Shown: piece by piece, positions 51,118-61,442 of the stretch
Numbering within the stretch: position 1 is the first letter of the stretch
How the letters are laid out: the number at the start of each line of letters is the position of its first letter
NCBI GenBank assembly: GCA_002694985.1
Contig: NZNS01000010.1
Location: 767,392 to 831,391, forward strand
Length of the DNA: 64,000 nt
From: Parvibaculum sp.
GTDB taxonomy: Bacteria > Pseudomonadota > Alphaproteobacteria > Parvibaculales > Parvibaculaceae
Reading direction: 5' to 3'
Made by a program: the position numbers and the translations under genes
The notes under the pieces: generated by a model
The model's database searches: none
The model's input: only the letters and a program-made list of their open reading frames with translations
Told to the model about the DNA's origin: nothing

Positions 51118-52947
51118 TCAGAAGGGACCGCGAGGATCATCGGCAATGAAGAGATCGCGCAGTGACTTGAGCGCCTCTCGCCAGCGCATCCGGACTTTCT
51201 TGAGCAGGCTTTCCTCCTGCGGCGGATCGAGATCAAGGCCAACCTGGTGAACCGCACCATCGCGCACCTGAAGCGCCGTAAGGGCAACACCGCCCACCCG
51301 GGTGCGATCGCCCTCCTTGATGTCCTTGCCGAGACGGGAGCGCATGAACTGCTCCAGCGTGAGTTCACGCTCTTCCGCCTCGAAGGCCAGACCATAGAGA
51401 TCGGCGACCAGAGCGGCACTTGCCGTTCCCTCCAGGACGAAATCGACCGTGCCGGTATCTTTCGTGCGGGTCCGAGCCCGGCGGGCGCCAAAGAGACGAT
51501 CCAGCGTGGGGATCATGTCGGCCGTTGTGAGGATCATCACGACATCGCCGGGCTGTACGCCCTGATCGAGGCCTTCAGTGCGGACGACACCATCGCGCAT
51601 CACGGAGATAACCGTGGTGCCCATGGGGAGCGGCAAGCGGTTCACACCACGCCGCGCGAGAAGACTCATCGGATCGACCGTATAAGCGACGACGCTCTTG
51701 CCCTTGCCCGCAGGCAGGTCGAGCTCGACGCGCCGGTCCGGCATGGGGCGCGGAGGCAGCTCTACATCGGCGAGGCGCGCGGCCAGGGGCACCGTCCAGC
51801 CCTGAAGGATGAGCGAGACGAGAACGATTACATAGGCAATGCTGAACAGGACTTCCGCACCCTCGACGCCCGACAGCACGGGGATCGTCCCGAGGAAGAT
51901 CGGCACGGCACCACGCAGGCCGACCCACGACACGAAAGCCGTTTCCTTCGGGGTGAAGCTGAAAGGAACGAGGCAGGCCCAGACGGCAATCGGACGGGCA
52001 ACGAGGATGAGGACAAGCGCGACAGCGAGCGCAGGCAGAAAGATCGGCACAAGCGCCGAAGGCGTGACCAGCAACCCCATCATGAGGAACATGACGATCT
52101 GTGCGAGCCAGGCAACGCCATCGGAAAAGCGGGCGATTTCGCTTGTCGCGCGATGCTGGTTATTGCCGATCGTGAAGCCGACGAGAAAGATCGCGAGGAA
52201 GCCGCTCGCGCCTGCCGCCTGCGCCAACGCAAATACCAACAGCGCGAGCGCGCCCGTCAGGATCGGATAAAGGCCCGATGAAAGCTGCAAACGGTTCACG
52301 GCGCGCAAGACAAGTGCGCCGCCAGCCGCACCGAACAGGCCGCCGCCGGCCATTTGCCAGAGGAAATCCAGCAGGAAACCGATTGCGTCGCTGGTATTTG
52401 CCACGCTGTGCGCGCCTGCGGCGAAGCCCACAAGGCCGAGCGTGAGGAAGATCGCCATCGGGTCGTTGATACCGGATTCGACTTCAAGCGTGGCCGCGAC
52501 CCGCGTCTTGAGGCGCAGACCGCGCAGATGGAGCAGGAAGAAAACCGCTGCGGCATCGGTCGAGCCGACGATGGCACCGAGCAGGAAGGCTTCGATCCAA
52601 CCGAGATCGAAGATAAATTTCGCGGCGACGCCAGTGAGCCCCGCCGTCAGCACGACGCCTATGGTGGCGAGCGCGAGGCTCGGCCCGAAGGCACGGTTCA
52701 GCGCCTCGCGGTGTGTCCGCAGACCACCATCGAACAGGATCAGCGCAAGTGCGAATGAGCCGACGAGATAGGCGACAGCAAAATCATCGAAGATGATGCC
52801 ACCCGGGCCATCCTCGCCCGCGAGCATTCCAAAGGCGAGGAAGACGAGCAACAGCGGTGCGCCGATCCGCGAGGACAGAACGCCCGCGAAGATCGAAAAG
52901 GTAATCAGGCCTGCTGAAACCAGAATGATCTGGTTGGCAAAATCCAT
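51118..52947 (-). CDS. Potassium/proton antiporter, NhaP2/CvrA type
   Basis: 609 residues. The first 390 residues form about twelve membrane helices of the CPA type (LAFGMLAGEDGPGGIIFDDF; GAIVGSTDAAAVFFLLH; VESGINDPMAIFLTLG with the ion-binding Asp). A TrkA-C-like domain (about 410-490: SLLARRGVNRLPLPMGTTVI) and a CorC/HlyC-like C-terminal domain follow. Probably exports K+ in exchange for H+ across the inner membrane. The C-terminal domains suggest ligand control. Confidence 0.9.
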   Translation of the reverse strand: MDFANQIILVSAGLITFSIFAGVLSSRIGAPLLLVFLAFGMLAGEDGPGGIIFDDFAVAYLVGSFALALILFDGGLRTHREALNRAFGPSLALATIGVVLTAGLTGVAAKFIFDLGWIEAFLLGAIVGSTDAAAVFFLLHLRGLRLKTRVAATLEVESGINDPMAIFLTLGLVGFAAGAHSVANTSDAIGFLLDFLWQMAGGGLFGAAGGALVLRAVNRLQLSSGLYPILTGALALLVFALAQAAGASGFLAIFLVGFTIGNNQHRATSEIARFSDGVAWLAQIVMFLMMGLLVTPSALVPIFLPALAVALVLILVARPIAVWACLVPFSFTPKETAFVSWVGLRGAVPIFLGTIPVLSGVEGAEVLFSIAYVIVLVSLILQGWTVPLAARLADVELPPRPMPDRRVELDLPAGKGKSVVAYTVDPMSLLARRGVNRLPLPMGTTVISVMRDGVVRTEGLDQGVQPGDVVMILTTADMIPTLDRLFGARRARTRTKDTGTVDFVLEGTASAALVADLYGLAFEAEERELTLEQFMRSRLGKDIKEGDRTRVGGVALTALQVRDGAVHQVGLDLDPPQEESLLKKVRMRWREALKSLRDLFIADDPRGPF

Positions 52948-53125
52948 CCCGAAACACCAATGCTCATGCGGGTCCTGCCGAGAACAGGGCCGACTGCACG
53001 CACATTGCGGCCAATCGGAACAGAAACCCCTCGAATCGCGAAAACGATATCTTGGTCAGTGTACAGCAAGGCCGCCGGATTTCGCGCGTCAATCGAGGGG
53101 AAACGACCGACGAGCGCGGTTTTTT

Positions 53126-53431
53126 TCAGCCTGAAGCCTTTTTCTTGCGCGTCGCCGCCGCCTTCTTTGCAGAAGCGGACCGTTCCGATGCAGGGCGGTT
53201 CGCCGACGCCTCGCCGCCCTTCCGTCCGCCCTTCTTCGATGCGGATTTATTATCCTTCGTACCACGGCCCGAACCTGACTTCTTGCCGCCGCCCTCCTCC
53301 TTGTTGACGGTGGCCCAAGCGCGACGTTCGGCCTCTTCCTTCTTGACGCCGCGCTCCTCGTATCCCTTCTCAATATGTTCGGCCTTGCGCTTCTGCTTAT
53401 CCGTATATGCCGTCTTGTCGCCGCGAGACAT
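53126..53431 (-). CDS. Small Lys/Ser-rich protein, plasmid-stabilisation-like
   Basis: 101 residues from ATG 53431. The N-terminal half (YTDKQKRKAEHIEKGYEERG, then EEAERRAWATVNKEEGGGKK) matches small proteins often labelled plasmid stabilisation proteins. The C-terminal half is a basic low-complexity tail (SASAKKAAATRKKKASG) suited to nucleic acid binding. Its real function is not known. Confidence 0.75.
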   Translation of the reverse strand: MSRGDKTAYTDKQKRKAEHIEKGYEERGVKKEEAERRAWATVNKEEGGGKKSGSGRGTKDNKSASKKGGRKGGEASANRPASERSASAKKAAATRKKKASG

Positions 53432-53629
53432 GGCGCTCTCCTCTCCTTTGACACCCCCGCCCTTAATGAAACGCCGGCTGGACACGCGGGTTCCTCCTGT
53501 CTGCTCTCTCGGCGCTGTTCGCCAATGTGCAGGCGTGGCTGACAAATTGTCTGTGACGGCAGGCGGCAATGCCCTTATTGTCGGCGCCAACAACCGATAA
53601 TGCCAAAAGCAATAAAAGGAGGGACGGGG

Positions 53630-54838
53630 ATGGATCTCGCCATGAAACCCGAAGATGTCGCCTTTCGCGACGAGGTGCGGGCTTTTCTCAAGGAAAACCT
53701 GACGGACGACCTGAAAGCTCATGCGCGGCTGACGCCCGGCATTCTGGCGGATCAGGATCTGCGTGTGGAATGGCTGAAGCGCCTCCACAAGCGTGGCTGG
53801 GCAGCGCCAAGCTGGCCGAAGGAATATGGCGGCGCCGGCTTCAACGTGATGCAGCGCTTCATCTGGGCGTCCGAATGCGCGGCGGCGGGTGCCCCTGCCG
53901 GCTCCAACATGGGGCTTTCCATGGTTGGTCCGACGCTGATGGGACATGGCACGGACGAACAGAAGGCCTACTACCTGCCGCGCATTCTCGATGGTACGGA
54001 CTGGTGGTGTCAGGGCTATTCGGAACCGGGTTCGGGATCGGACCTCGCAAGCCTGCAGTGCCGCGCGGAATCCGACGGCGACGACTACATCATCAACGGC
54101 ACCAAGCTCTGGACCACAGGGGCGCATCAGTCGAACAAGATGTTCTGCCTCGTGCGCACAAACCCGAATGCTGCGAAGAAACAGGAAGGCATCTCGTTCA
54201 TCCTGATCGACGAGTTCCCTGGCGAAGGCATCACCATCGACCCGATCATCACATTGGCGGGTGACCATGAGGTGAACCAGGTATTCTTCGACGATGTGCG
54301 CGTGCCGAAGAAAAATCGCGTCGGCGCGGAGAACAATGGCTGGACGGTCGCAAAATACCTGCTCGAATTCGAGCGGGGCGGCGCGGCACATGGCGCAGCA
54401 CTCCGCAATGCACTGAACAAGCTACGCGCGATGGCGGACATGGAACATGGCGACGGCGGCAAGCTGATCGACGATCCGGCCTTCCGCCGCAAGCTGGACG
54501 AGGCGGAAGTGGAAGTCACCTCGGTGGAGTTCACGGAACATCGCATCATGTCGCAGCTCTCGAACGGGCAGAACCCCGGCGCTGCCGCCTCTATCATCAA
54601 GCTCAAGGGCGCGGATACGAACCAGAAGATCACCGAGCTCGCCGTGGAGGCAATCGCCTATTACGCGCAGCCGGATGTGATTGAAGCGCGGACATGGGGC
54701 GCGAATGAAAAGCCCGTCGGGCCGGACCATACGCTGATGGTCATGCCGAAATATCTCAATACGCGCGCGCAAACGATCTTCGGCGGCTCGAACGAGGTTC
54801 AGCGCAACATCATGGCGAAGGCCGTGCTGGGGCTCTGA
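53630..54838 (+). CDS. Acyl-CoA dehydrogenase
   Basis: 402 residues from ATG 53630 behind AAGGAGGG. Blocks AAPSWPKEYGGAGFNVMQRF, GYSEPGSGSDLASLQCRAES, TGAHQSNKMFCLVRTNP and the C-terminal QTIFGGSNEVQRNIMAKAVL are those of FAD-dependent acyl-CoA dehydrogenases. The substrate acyl group is not evident. It lies next to MaoC and thiolase genes, which supports a role in acyl-CoA breakdown. Confidence 0.95.
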   Translation: MDLAMKPEDVAFRDEVRAFLKENLTDDLKAHARLTPGILADQDLRVEWLKRLHKRGWAAPSWPKEYGGAGFNVMQRFIWASECAAAGAPAGSNMGLSMVGPTLMGHGTDEQKAYYLPRILDGTDWWCQGYSEPGSGSDLASLQCRAESDGDDYIINGTKLWTTGAHQSNKMFCLVRTNPNAAKKQEGISFILIDEFPGEGITIDPIITLAGDHEVNQVFFDDVRVPKKNRVGAENNGWTVAKYLLEFERGGAAHGAALRNALNKLRAMADMEHGDGGKLIDDPAFRRKLDEAEVEVTSVEFTEHRIMSQLSNGQNPGAAASIIKLKGADTNQKITELAVEAIAYYAQPDVIEARTWGANEKPVGPDHTLMVMPKYLNTRAQTIFGGSNEVQRNIMAKAVLGL

Positions 54839-54841
54839 GGC

Positions 54842-55320
54842 TCAATCTGCCTTCGGGTCGCGACCGACCGCCATACGACAAGTCAAACGCGCCAGCTCCT
54901 TCGTGAGTTCGGCGCGTTTTTCTTCGCTCACTTCCGGGAAATGCCGCTTCGGGGATCACGTTGTAGAGCATTTCGGAAATGAGCCAGCCGTCTTCCTCCC
55001 GCATGGGCAGATCGAGCGCGTCCGAGGCTTCTACACGGATGTGCTGCGACAGATCCCCAAGCGCGGCGCGCGTTTCGACGACCGCCGGTACCGGTAATTG
55101 CGGCACGAAAGGCACCTGACGGAGCAGCACACGGAACGCCGCCATCGCAGCAACCGCACTGGCTGTAATGTGTGGAACGCCTGGCCAGGGATTGAGACCG
55201 CACGCTTCCGTGAAGGCCTCTTCCATATGCGCGTCCACCCGGCCCATGAGACGGGCGGTGAGTTCTGCTACAACCGTCTCCTTGTTGGGGAAGAATTTAT
55301 AGAGCGCGGCATCATGGCAA
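54842..55320 (-). pseudogene. TetR-family regulator remnant
   Basis: Read leftward from about 55310 the text DAALYKFFPNKETVVAELTA is the end of a TetR helix-turn-helix, followed by ARLMGRVDAHMEEAFTEACG and an effector-domain-like region to LYNVIPEAAFP. Past this point the sensible reading (EVSEEKRAELTKELARLTCR) is in another frame, so there is a frameshift near 54940. The first half of the DNA-binding domain is replaced by an acyl-CoA dehydrogenase tail on the other strand. The gene cannot make a working regulator. Confidence 0.65.
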
Positions 55321-55340
55321 AGCTGGTGCTGGGGCTCTGA
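55314..55340 (+). pseudogene. Remnant 3' end of a second acyl-CoA dehydrogenase
   Basis: The end of the intact dehydrogenase gene at 54812 (MAKAVLGL then stop and flank) recurs at 55314 as MAKLVLGL and stop, 28 of 33 bp identical including flank. It suggests that a second dehydrogenase copy lay before the MaoC gene and was lost by deletion. Confidence 0.5.
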
Positions 55341-55343
55341 GCC

Positions 55344-55784
55344 TCACCTCTTTCGAGCGATCAGCAGCGTCGTCATCTGGCTGAAGACCGTTTCGCCGTC
55401 CTGGTTCATCAGGATGTGCCGGTTCTTCACGATGCCCCGGTCCGGCTTCGATGATGATGGTTTTGTCTCGATGCATTCGATGACAAGGCGGAGAGTGTCG
55501 CCGAGTTTGGCGGCTTTATGGAAGCGTATCTCGTCATAGCCCAATGCACCGATCACCGCTGTCTCCTCGGGGAGGCGCGCGGCAAGCCAGAGCACAATCG
55601 CCTGCACATGCGTACCGCACGCCGTCAACGTGCCGTATACCGACTTCGCAGCCGCCTCCTCATCGATATGAAACGGCTGCGGATCCCATTTCTCCGCGAA
55701 GGCGACGATCTCGTCTTTCGTCACCTCATAGCGCGCAGGAATGTCGTGGCGTTCACCCACGGCGAAGTCGTCAAAGTAGCGCAT
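55344..55784 (-). CDS. MaoC-like dehydratase
   Basis: 146 residues. Single hot-dog domain with the hydratase motif: YFDDFAVGERHDIPARYEVT, AEKWDPQPFHIDEEAAAKSV (catalytic Asp/His) and GTHVQAIVLWLAARL. Such enzymes hydrate trans-2-enoyl-CoA with R stereochemistry. Convergent to the dehydrogenase. Confidence 0.9.
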   Translation of the reverse strand: MRYFDDFAVGERHDIPARYEVTKDEIVAFAEKWDPQPFHIDEEAAAKSVYGTLTACGTHVQAIVLWLAARLPEETAVIGALGYDEIRFHKAAKLGDTLRLVIECIETKPSSSKPDRGIVKNRHILMNQDGETVFSQMTTLLIARKR

Positions 55785-55826
55785 GCTGTTCCTCCCGGTT
55801 TTCCGGGGATCATATGCCGCGATTTA

Positions 55827-55917
55827 CGTCATTGCGAGGAGCGGAGCGACGAAGAAATCCAGAGCGGCAAAGACAGAACAGGCGGCCCTGGGTTGCTTCG
55901 CTGCGCTCGCAATGACG
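55827..55917. repeat. Dispersed palindromic repeat
   Basis: CGTCATTGCGAGGAGCGGAG and the inverted end CTGCGCTCGCAATGACG enclose about 50 bp with matching GAAATCCAGAG-like and CTGGGTTGCTTCG parts. Repeats with these ends are scattered in many alphaproteobacterial chromosomes between genes. It carries no gene; open frames through it are accidental. Confidence 0.7.
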
Positions 55918-55939
55918 AGGGAGAAACGAAAAACAAGAG

Positions 55940-55970
55940 AAAGGCCCGAGGATCGCTCCACGGGCCTTTT
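55940..55970. terminator. Bidirectional terminator
   Basis: GGCCCG (55943-55948) pairs with CGGGCC (55961-55966). On the plus strand TTTT follows; on the minus strand TTTCTCTTG follows. It lies just beyond the thiolase stop and likely ends that leftward gene. Confidence 0.65.
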
Positions 55971-55992
55971 GTAATTCGTCAGACTTCTTGAA

Positions 55993-57213
<1,221 letters not shown>

Positions 57214-57592
57214 GGACGGTCTCCCGAAGGGGTTAGCTGGCTTTATGAATAGGCCGGTTTGATGCTCTGGCCGGTCCGGCGTTCTCCGCCTTTTGGCATG
57301 TTTCCGGCCAAGTTGAGGCGCACCATAAACGGCTGGCGACACCCTTCAAAGCAGAATCTCGGTCAAATTCCGTAGGGTTGAGGCAGCGGCTTTGTTGAGT
57401 TTTGAACAGCATGCCGATCAGAACGCGCGCAAATAGCGGTTTTTGGGGGGTGCCTCAATCTTGCCTTCAAAATTCCCCGTAACTGCCCCGAGTGAACCCG
57501 ATGAGGGTCACATTCGTTGTCCATCTTGAGAGCGTTGAAGGCGGGCCGCCTTGTGGGGCCTGCCGGGTCCATGGAGATGGAAGGGCAAGAAA
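57214..57592. other. Intergenic region without a recognised feature
   Basis: Divergent gap between the thiolase and the 57593 gene. Presumably holds both promoters. I see no long hairpin, repeat or small open frame with a good ribosome site; TTGAGTTTTGAACAG (about 57395) is the only AT-richer stretch. Confidence 0.4.
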
Positions 57593-58081
57593 ATGAAACC
57601 GCTGACAGTCGTTGCCGTCCTCGGGCTGAGCACCGCGATCGCAACCGCGATGGCGGCGAACACAGCCTCGGCGTCCGATCCGATTCCCATGCCGCGTCCC
57701 GACATGACGGCCGCGGCAAGCGAGACCGGCATCGAAGAGCGCATGGTCACCGTCAGCGCCATTGATCCTGCGGCACCGCACACTCCGGGCTATGGCGTTA
57801 ACGATAGCGAGCGTGTGGTTTACCCGATCTATTTTGCGGAAGGCTGGACCAGCACGAATGACAAGGCGGAAATGGCGCTGCGCGCCGCCGCCGAAGAGAT
57901 TACCTATCGCGGGCTTCAGGACATTACGGTCGCCCCCTCGGACGCAGCGATGATGTCCTCCGACATTTCGGCGCAGCATGAAGCCGAAAAGCGCGTTCAG
58001 GTGGTCGCGGACACGCTGGAAAAATACGGTGTACCCGAACGCTGGATTGCCGTGGAACCCTATGCCCTGCCGGGCGTTTAA
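57593..58081 (+). CDS. Secreted protein of unknown function
   Basis: 162 residues from ATG 57593 behind GGAAGGGC. A signal peptide (VVAVLGLSTAIATAMAANTA, cleavage near 27) is followed by a proline-rich linker (DPIPMPRPDM). The second half (VVYPIYFAEGWTSTNDKAEM; ISAQHEAEKRVQVVADTLEK; YGVPERWIAVEPYAL) resembles OmpA-like periplasmic domains in which a strand precedes a long helix. No strong family match. Confidence 0.65.
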   Translation: MKPLTVVAVLGLSTAIATAMAANTASASDPIPMPRPDMTAAASETGIEERMVTVSAIDPAAPHTPGYGVNDSERVVYPIYFAEGWTSTNDKAEMALRAAAEEITYRGLQDITVAPSDAAMMSSDISAQHEAEKRVQVVADTLEKYGVPERWIAVEPYALPGV

Positions 58082-58319
58082 TTCTCTGACAATACCTCTT
58101 CGCGGCGGTTTTCTCTCCCCCTCATAGCCTCCGCGTTGCACGAAAGACCCGGTGCCGTCTCACCCTCATCCCCCACCGGGGCGACGGCATCGGGTTCTTT
58201 ACCTCCTCGCAGCTGAACTGACGGCTCGCCGCTCCCCCGGCGGGCCGTTTTCTTGTGTCCGGGGTCGCGAGAGTCTAGATAAGGCACCATCTTCAGTTCT
58301 TCCTCCGAATGGTTGCTTC

Positions 58320-58718
58320 ATGAGTTCAAGACAGGTCGATACGAGTGGCTTCGGCGCCTATGCCGGACCGGTGCTTCGCAACGAAGCGGGCAGCTTCATC
58401 TTCGAGATCGCGGATCATCATCTGAACGGCGACGACAGGCTGCATGGCGGCATGATGATGACGCTCGCCTCGGTGGTGCTCGGCACGGTCGCGAAGGAGA
58501 CTGCCGCGGGAAAATCGGAAGGCGCGACGGTGCGGCCTCTCTCGCTCAATTGCGACTTCGTGAGCGCGGGCGAGAAAGGCGACACCGTGGAGGGAAGCGC
58601 GAATGTGACGCGCGCCACACGCACCGTCCTCTTCATCTCCGGCGAGTTACGCGTGGGACCACGCATATTGATGACGGCGACGGGCGTCTACGCAATCAAG
58701 GGAACCGACGAGAAGTGA
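58320..58718 (+). CDS. PaaI-type hot-dog thioesterase
   Basis: 132 residues from ATG 58320. HHLNGDDRLHGGMMMTLASVVL contains the HGG motif at the start of the central helix; VRPLSLNCDFVSAG and ANVTRATRTVLFISGEL are the strands of the hot-dog fold. Probably hydrolyses aromatic or medium acyl-CoA esters. Its stop overlaps the next, related gene (GTGA). Confidence 0.85.
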   Translation: MSSRQVDTSGFGAYAGPVLRNEAGSFIFEIADHHLNGDDRLHGGMMMTLASVVLGTVAKETAAGKSEGATVRPLSLNCDFVSAGEKGDTVEGSANVTRATRTVLFISGELRVGPRILMTATGVYAIKGTDEK

Positions 58719-59149
58719 GAACACCGATCCCCTCTCCGGTGACGGTCGAGCCGCCGCAAGGCTGGACGCTGTCGCCGCTTCACGATCCTTTCGAAGCCCA
58801 TGTGGGACCGCTCTTCGAACGCGAGGAGGACGGCGAACGCATCTTCGGCTTCTTTGCGGACAAGCGGCATCTCGACGACCGGGGCGCAGTACATGAAGGC
58901 ATGCTGATGACCTTCGCCGACGCCTTTCTCGGCACCACGGCACATCGAGGCTCGAATGGCAAAGGCTGCGTGACAGTCAGCCTGCAGGCGAGCTTCCTAG
59001 CGGAAGCGAAGGCAGGCGACTTCATCGAATGCCGCACACACATCGACCGCACGACGCGCGCGATTATTTTCGTTTCCGCAAGGTTCAGCGTGGGCGAGGA
59101 AGACGTGATGACGGCAACAAGCCTCTGGAAGGTGCTCGGCGAGCGCTGA
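58715..59149 (+). CDS. Second PaaI-type hot-dog thioesterase
   Basis: 144 residues from GTG 58715. Same fold as its neighbour with HLDDRGAVHEGMLMTFADAF (HEG in place of HGG) and the strands VTVSLQASFLAEAKAGDFIE and HIDRTTRAIIFVSARFSV. The pair may form a mixed dimer or act on different acyl chains. Translation is probably coupled to the first gene. Confidence 0.85.
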   Translation: MRTPIPSPVTVEPPQGWTLSPLHDPFEAHVGPLFEREEDGERIFGFFADKRHLDDRGAVHEGMLMTFADAFLGTTAHRGSNGKGCVTVSLQASFLAEAKAGDFIECRTHIDRTTRAIIFVSARFSVGEEDVMTATSLWKVLGER

Positions 59150-59270
59150 TCCCGCCTGCCATTTACCGGGAATGACCGCTTGCGCGGGACATAATGACTG
59201 CTTGCACGCGGCTGGCAGAACCGCTTTTCTATGGCGCAAGAAACGATCCGCACTTCAAGGGAGGCCGAAC

Positions 59271-60122
59271 ATGGCAATCAATTACGACAAGCTGATGAGC
59301 CTGAAAGCGGAAGGTCAGGAGTTCAGCTATGGCGACCGCGAGACGATGCTTTATGCGCTTGGCATCGGCTTCGGACGCGACCCGCTGGACGAGAACGAAC
59401 TGCCTTTCGTTTACGAGAAGAATCTGAAGACCGTACCGACCCTTGCGACCGTCATCGCATGGGGCGCAGGCGCCATCGGCGACAGCGGCATCAACTACTC
59501 GATGGTGGTGCATGGCGAGCAGAAGCTGAAGCTCTACAAGCCACTTCCGATTGCCGCGAAGATCATCGCCGACAGCCGCGTTCTCGGCGCATGGGACAAG
59601 GGCGAAGGCAAGGGCGCGATCGTCGTTACCGAAACCGACCTCAGCGAGAAGGGCGGCGACAAGCTCTGCACACTGACCTCCACGATCTTCGCGCGTGGCG
59701 ATGGCGGCTTCGGCGGACCGCGCGAAGGTGCGCCGCAACCACATCAGCTTCCCGACCGCGAACCCGACATGAGCGTGGACGCGGCGACGAAGCCCGATCA
59801 GGCCCTGCTCTACCGTCTTTCGGGCGATCGTAACCCGCTGCACTCGGATCCGGAATTTGCGAAAGCCGTCGGCTTTCCCAAACCGATCCTGCATGGTCTG
59901 TGTACGTATGGAACATGCTGCCGCGCGATCATCTCCGGTGCGCTCGATTACGATCCGACGCAGATCACGGGCTTCGACGTGCGTTTCTCGGCCCCTGTTT
60001 TTCCGGGCGACACGGTGACCGTCGACATCTGGAAGGACAAGGGAGAGATCTCTTTCCGGGCACGCGTCAAGGAGCGCGATGCCGTCGTCATCAATAATGG
60101 CAAGTGCTCGCTCAAGAGTTGA
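59271..60122 (+). CDS. MaoC-type enoyl-CoA hydratase 2 (double hot-dog)
   Basis: 283 residues from ATG 59271 behind AAGGGAGG. The N-terminal hot-dog lacks a catalytic motif (INYSMVVHGEQKLKLYKPLP); the C-terminal one has the hydratase 2 motif SGDRNPLHSDPEFAKAVGFP (catalytic Asp/His, about 197-216) and ILHGLCTYG. This two-domain layout is that of peroxisomal hydratase 2/MFE-2. It hydrates 2-enoyl-CoA to the R-3-hydroxy product. Near thioesterases and thiolase. Confidence 0.92.
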   Translation: MAINYDKLMSLKAEGQEFSYGDRETMLYALGIGFGRDPLDENELPFVYEKNLKTVPTLATVIAWGAGAIGDSGINYSMVVHGEQKLKLYKPLPIAAKIIADSRVLGAWDKGEGKGAIVVTETDLSEKGGDKLCTLTSTIFARGDGGFGGPREGAPQPHQLPDREPDMSVDAATKPDQALLYRLSGDRNPLHSDPEFAKAVGFPKPILHGLCTYGTCCRAIISGALDYDPTQITGFDVRFSAPVFPGDTVTVDIWKDKGEISFRARVKERDAVVINNGKCSLKS

Positions 60123-60153
60123 GCCGGGGACAAGTCGGCCTTTTTCGCCGCAA

Positions 60154-60182
60154 CTGTCATCGAAACGTCACAATAACGTCAT
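60154..60182 (+). promoter_or_regulatory. Pho-box-like triple repeat
   Basis: CTGTCAT, ACGTCAC and ACGTCAT start at 60154, 60165 and 60176, an exact 11-bp period. The array at 27304 has the same three-unit form. PhoB-type regulators bind 11-bp-spaced TGTCA units. No coding start follows within 380 bp, but a hairpin terminator does. Confidence 0.55.
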
Positions 60183-60189
60183 AATTGGA

Positions 60190-60298
60190 CGGTGAAAGAA
60201 AAACGAGACCCTTTCCGGCTTCTGTCTGTTCACGGATGAACAGGCAAAGTGGGGATAAATCGGGGCCGGATGGCACGGATGCCGTCCGGCCCTTTGTC
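60190..60298 (+). ncRNA. Candidate Pho-controlled small RNA
   Basis: About 110 nt lie between the Pho-box-like array and a strong terminator, with no open frame with a ribosome site. The 5' end is not determined. If the terminator instead belongs to the upstream hydratase gene, no small RNA need exist. The rest of the 60123-60565 gap has nothing I can name. Confidence 0.35.
60263..60297 (+). terminator. Strong Rho-independent terminator
   Basis: GGGCCGGA (60263-60270) pairs with TCCGGCCC (60285-60292), GGCA with TGCC, around a CGGA tetraloop with one G-T pair; TTTGTCTT follows. Serves either the candidate small RNA or the upstream hydratase gene. Confidence 0.75.
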
Positions 60299-60565
60299 TT
60301 GGACCCAGAAAAGATGTCCCCAGTTTCAGACGGTCCTGCAAACGAGCCTAGCCCCCGGCGGATATCCCCGCTTCGCTAACAGCAAACCCTCCCTTTACGG
60401 AGGAGACCAGACCGGGCGAAGACCGCCCCCGCGAGAGCGGCAATCCGATGCAGTTCAAATGCTACGCGGATGGCTGCTACTGAAAACGCCGCAAGAGCGG
60501 ACAGGCGGGCAAGCTGTGTTAAGGTTTCGCGAAAGCACCGACAGGCAGAAAAGCGTTACCCTTCC

Positions 60566-61360
60566 ATGCTCCACCTACGCCCGGCCGCACTCGCCCTCAC
60601 GACACTCGTTCTGACCGCAGCCTGCTCCCTTCCCGCAAGAGCGCAGGTCTGGGAGCCGGGCGACCCGCCGAGAGAGCGCTATGGCCTTCCCCCGGAAATA
60701 CAAGAGGTGCCGAATGTGGCGCCGGACACGGAAACGATGACAATCGCCCCCTCAATGGCGACGCCAGCGGAGAGCGCGTCGAACGCAGCCGATGCAGCTG
60801 CATCTGAGCCCGCTGCACCTTCCCCGGCACCCCGGACGGCAGAAGCAGACCCGGAGGACTTCCTCTGCACGCGCGCGCCGGCCGGCAAGGCCGTGGCCGT
60901 GCCGCCGCCCTTCGACCGCTGGGTGGTGCGCGTGTGTTCGCCGCGCGGTCAGGCGCTGGTGCCGGTGCTCGGCAATGCCTGGGTGGCGCATAACTCCGCC
61001 GACCCCGTTTCCATTCTCGCCATGCCGCCCGGCACCGTACTGCCACCTTCGACGGGCGCCTTCGATCCACGCTACGACATTCGCTTCGAAAGCCTCGCAG
61101 GGGGCATGACGACAGGCGAGCGCAGGGATCGCGCTGCCGCGCTTCTCAGAAGGGCGGCCGGTGCGGGCAAGCTGCCCGCCTATGACGAGATATGGCAGCT
61201 CGACGCGGTGAGCAATGTGGCGGAGACACGCTACAATCTCTTCCTCTATATCGCGGGCAAGCAGCCGGTGCGCATCATCGCCTGTCTCGACCGGTGCAGG
61301 CAGGCGCTCTATCTTGACGTGCTGAAGGGCGAGGAAGCGAAAGAAGCCCTCGCCAAGTAG
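60566..61360 (+). CDS. Exported lipoprotein-like protein of unknown function
   Basis: 264 residues from ATG 60566. Signal peptide with possible lipobox LTAAC (Cys about 19), followed by a long Ala/Pro/Ser linker (about 30-100). The C-terminal part (about 105-264) looks folded (FDRWVVRVCSPRGQALVPVL; RYNLFLYIAGKQPVRIIACL) with paired Cys that may form a disulphide. No family recognised. Confidence 0.6.
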   Translation: MLHLRPAALALTTLVLTAACSLPARAQVWEPGDPPRERYGLPPEIQEVPNVAPDTETMTIAPSMATPAESASNAADAAASEPAAPSPAPRTAEADPEDFLCTRAPAGKAVAVPPPFDRWVVRVCSPRGQALVPVLGNAWVAHNSADPVSILAMPPGTVLPPSTGAFDPRYDIRFESLAGGMTTGERRDRAAALLRRAAGAGKLPAYDEIWQLDAVSNVAETRYNLFLYIAGKQPVRIIACLDRCRQALYLDVLKGEEAKEALAK

Positions 61361-61442
61361 CCGCGCCCGATGCCCCAAAACAAACCAGTTAACGGAAACG
61401 CTTTCGCCCCTATGGGGGCGGCATCGCAAGGGACGGGAAATC

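Noticed and set aside
55098-55340. An 80-codon rightward open frame ending MAKLVLGL
   Set aside because: Only the last codons resemble a protein, as a dehydrogenase remnant; the rest is antisense to the TetR remnant.
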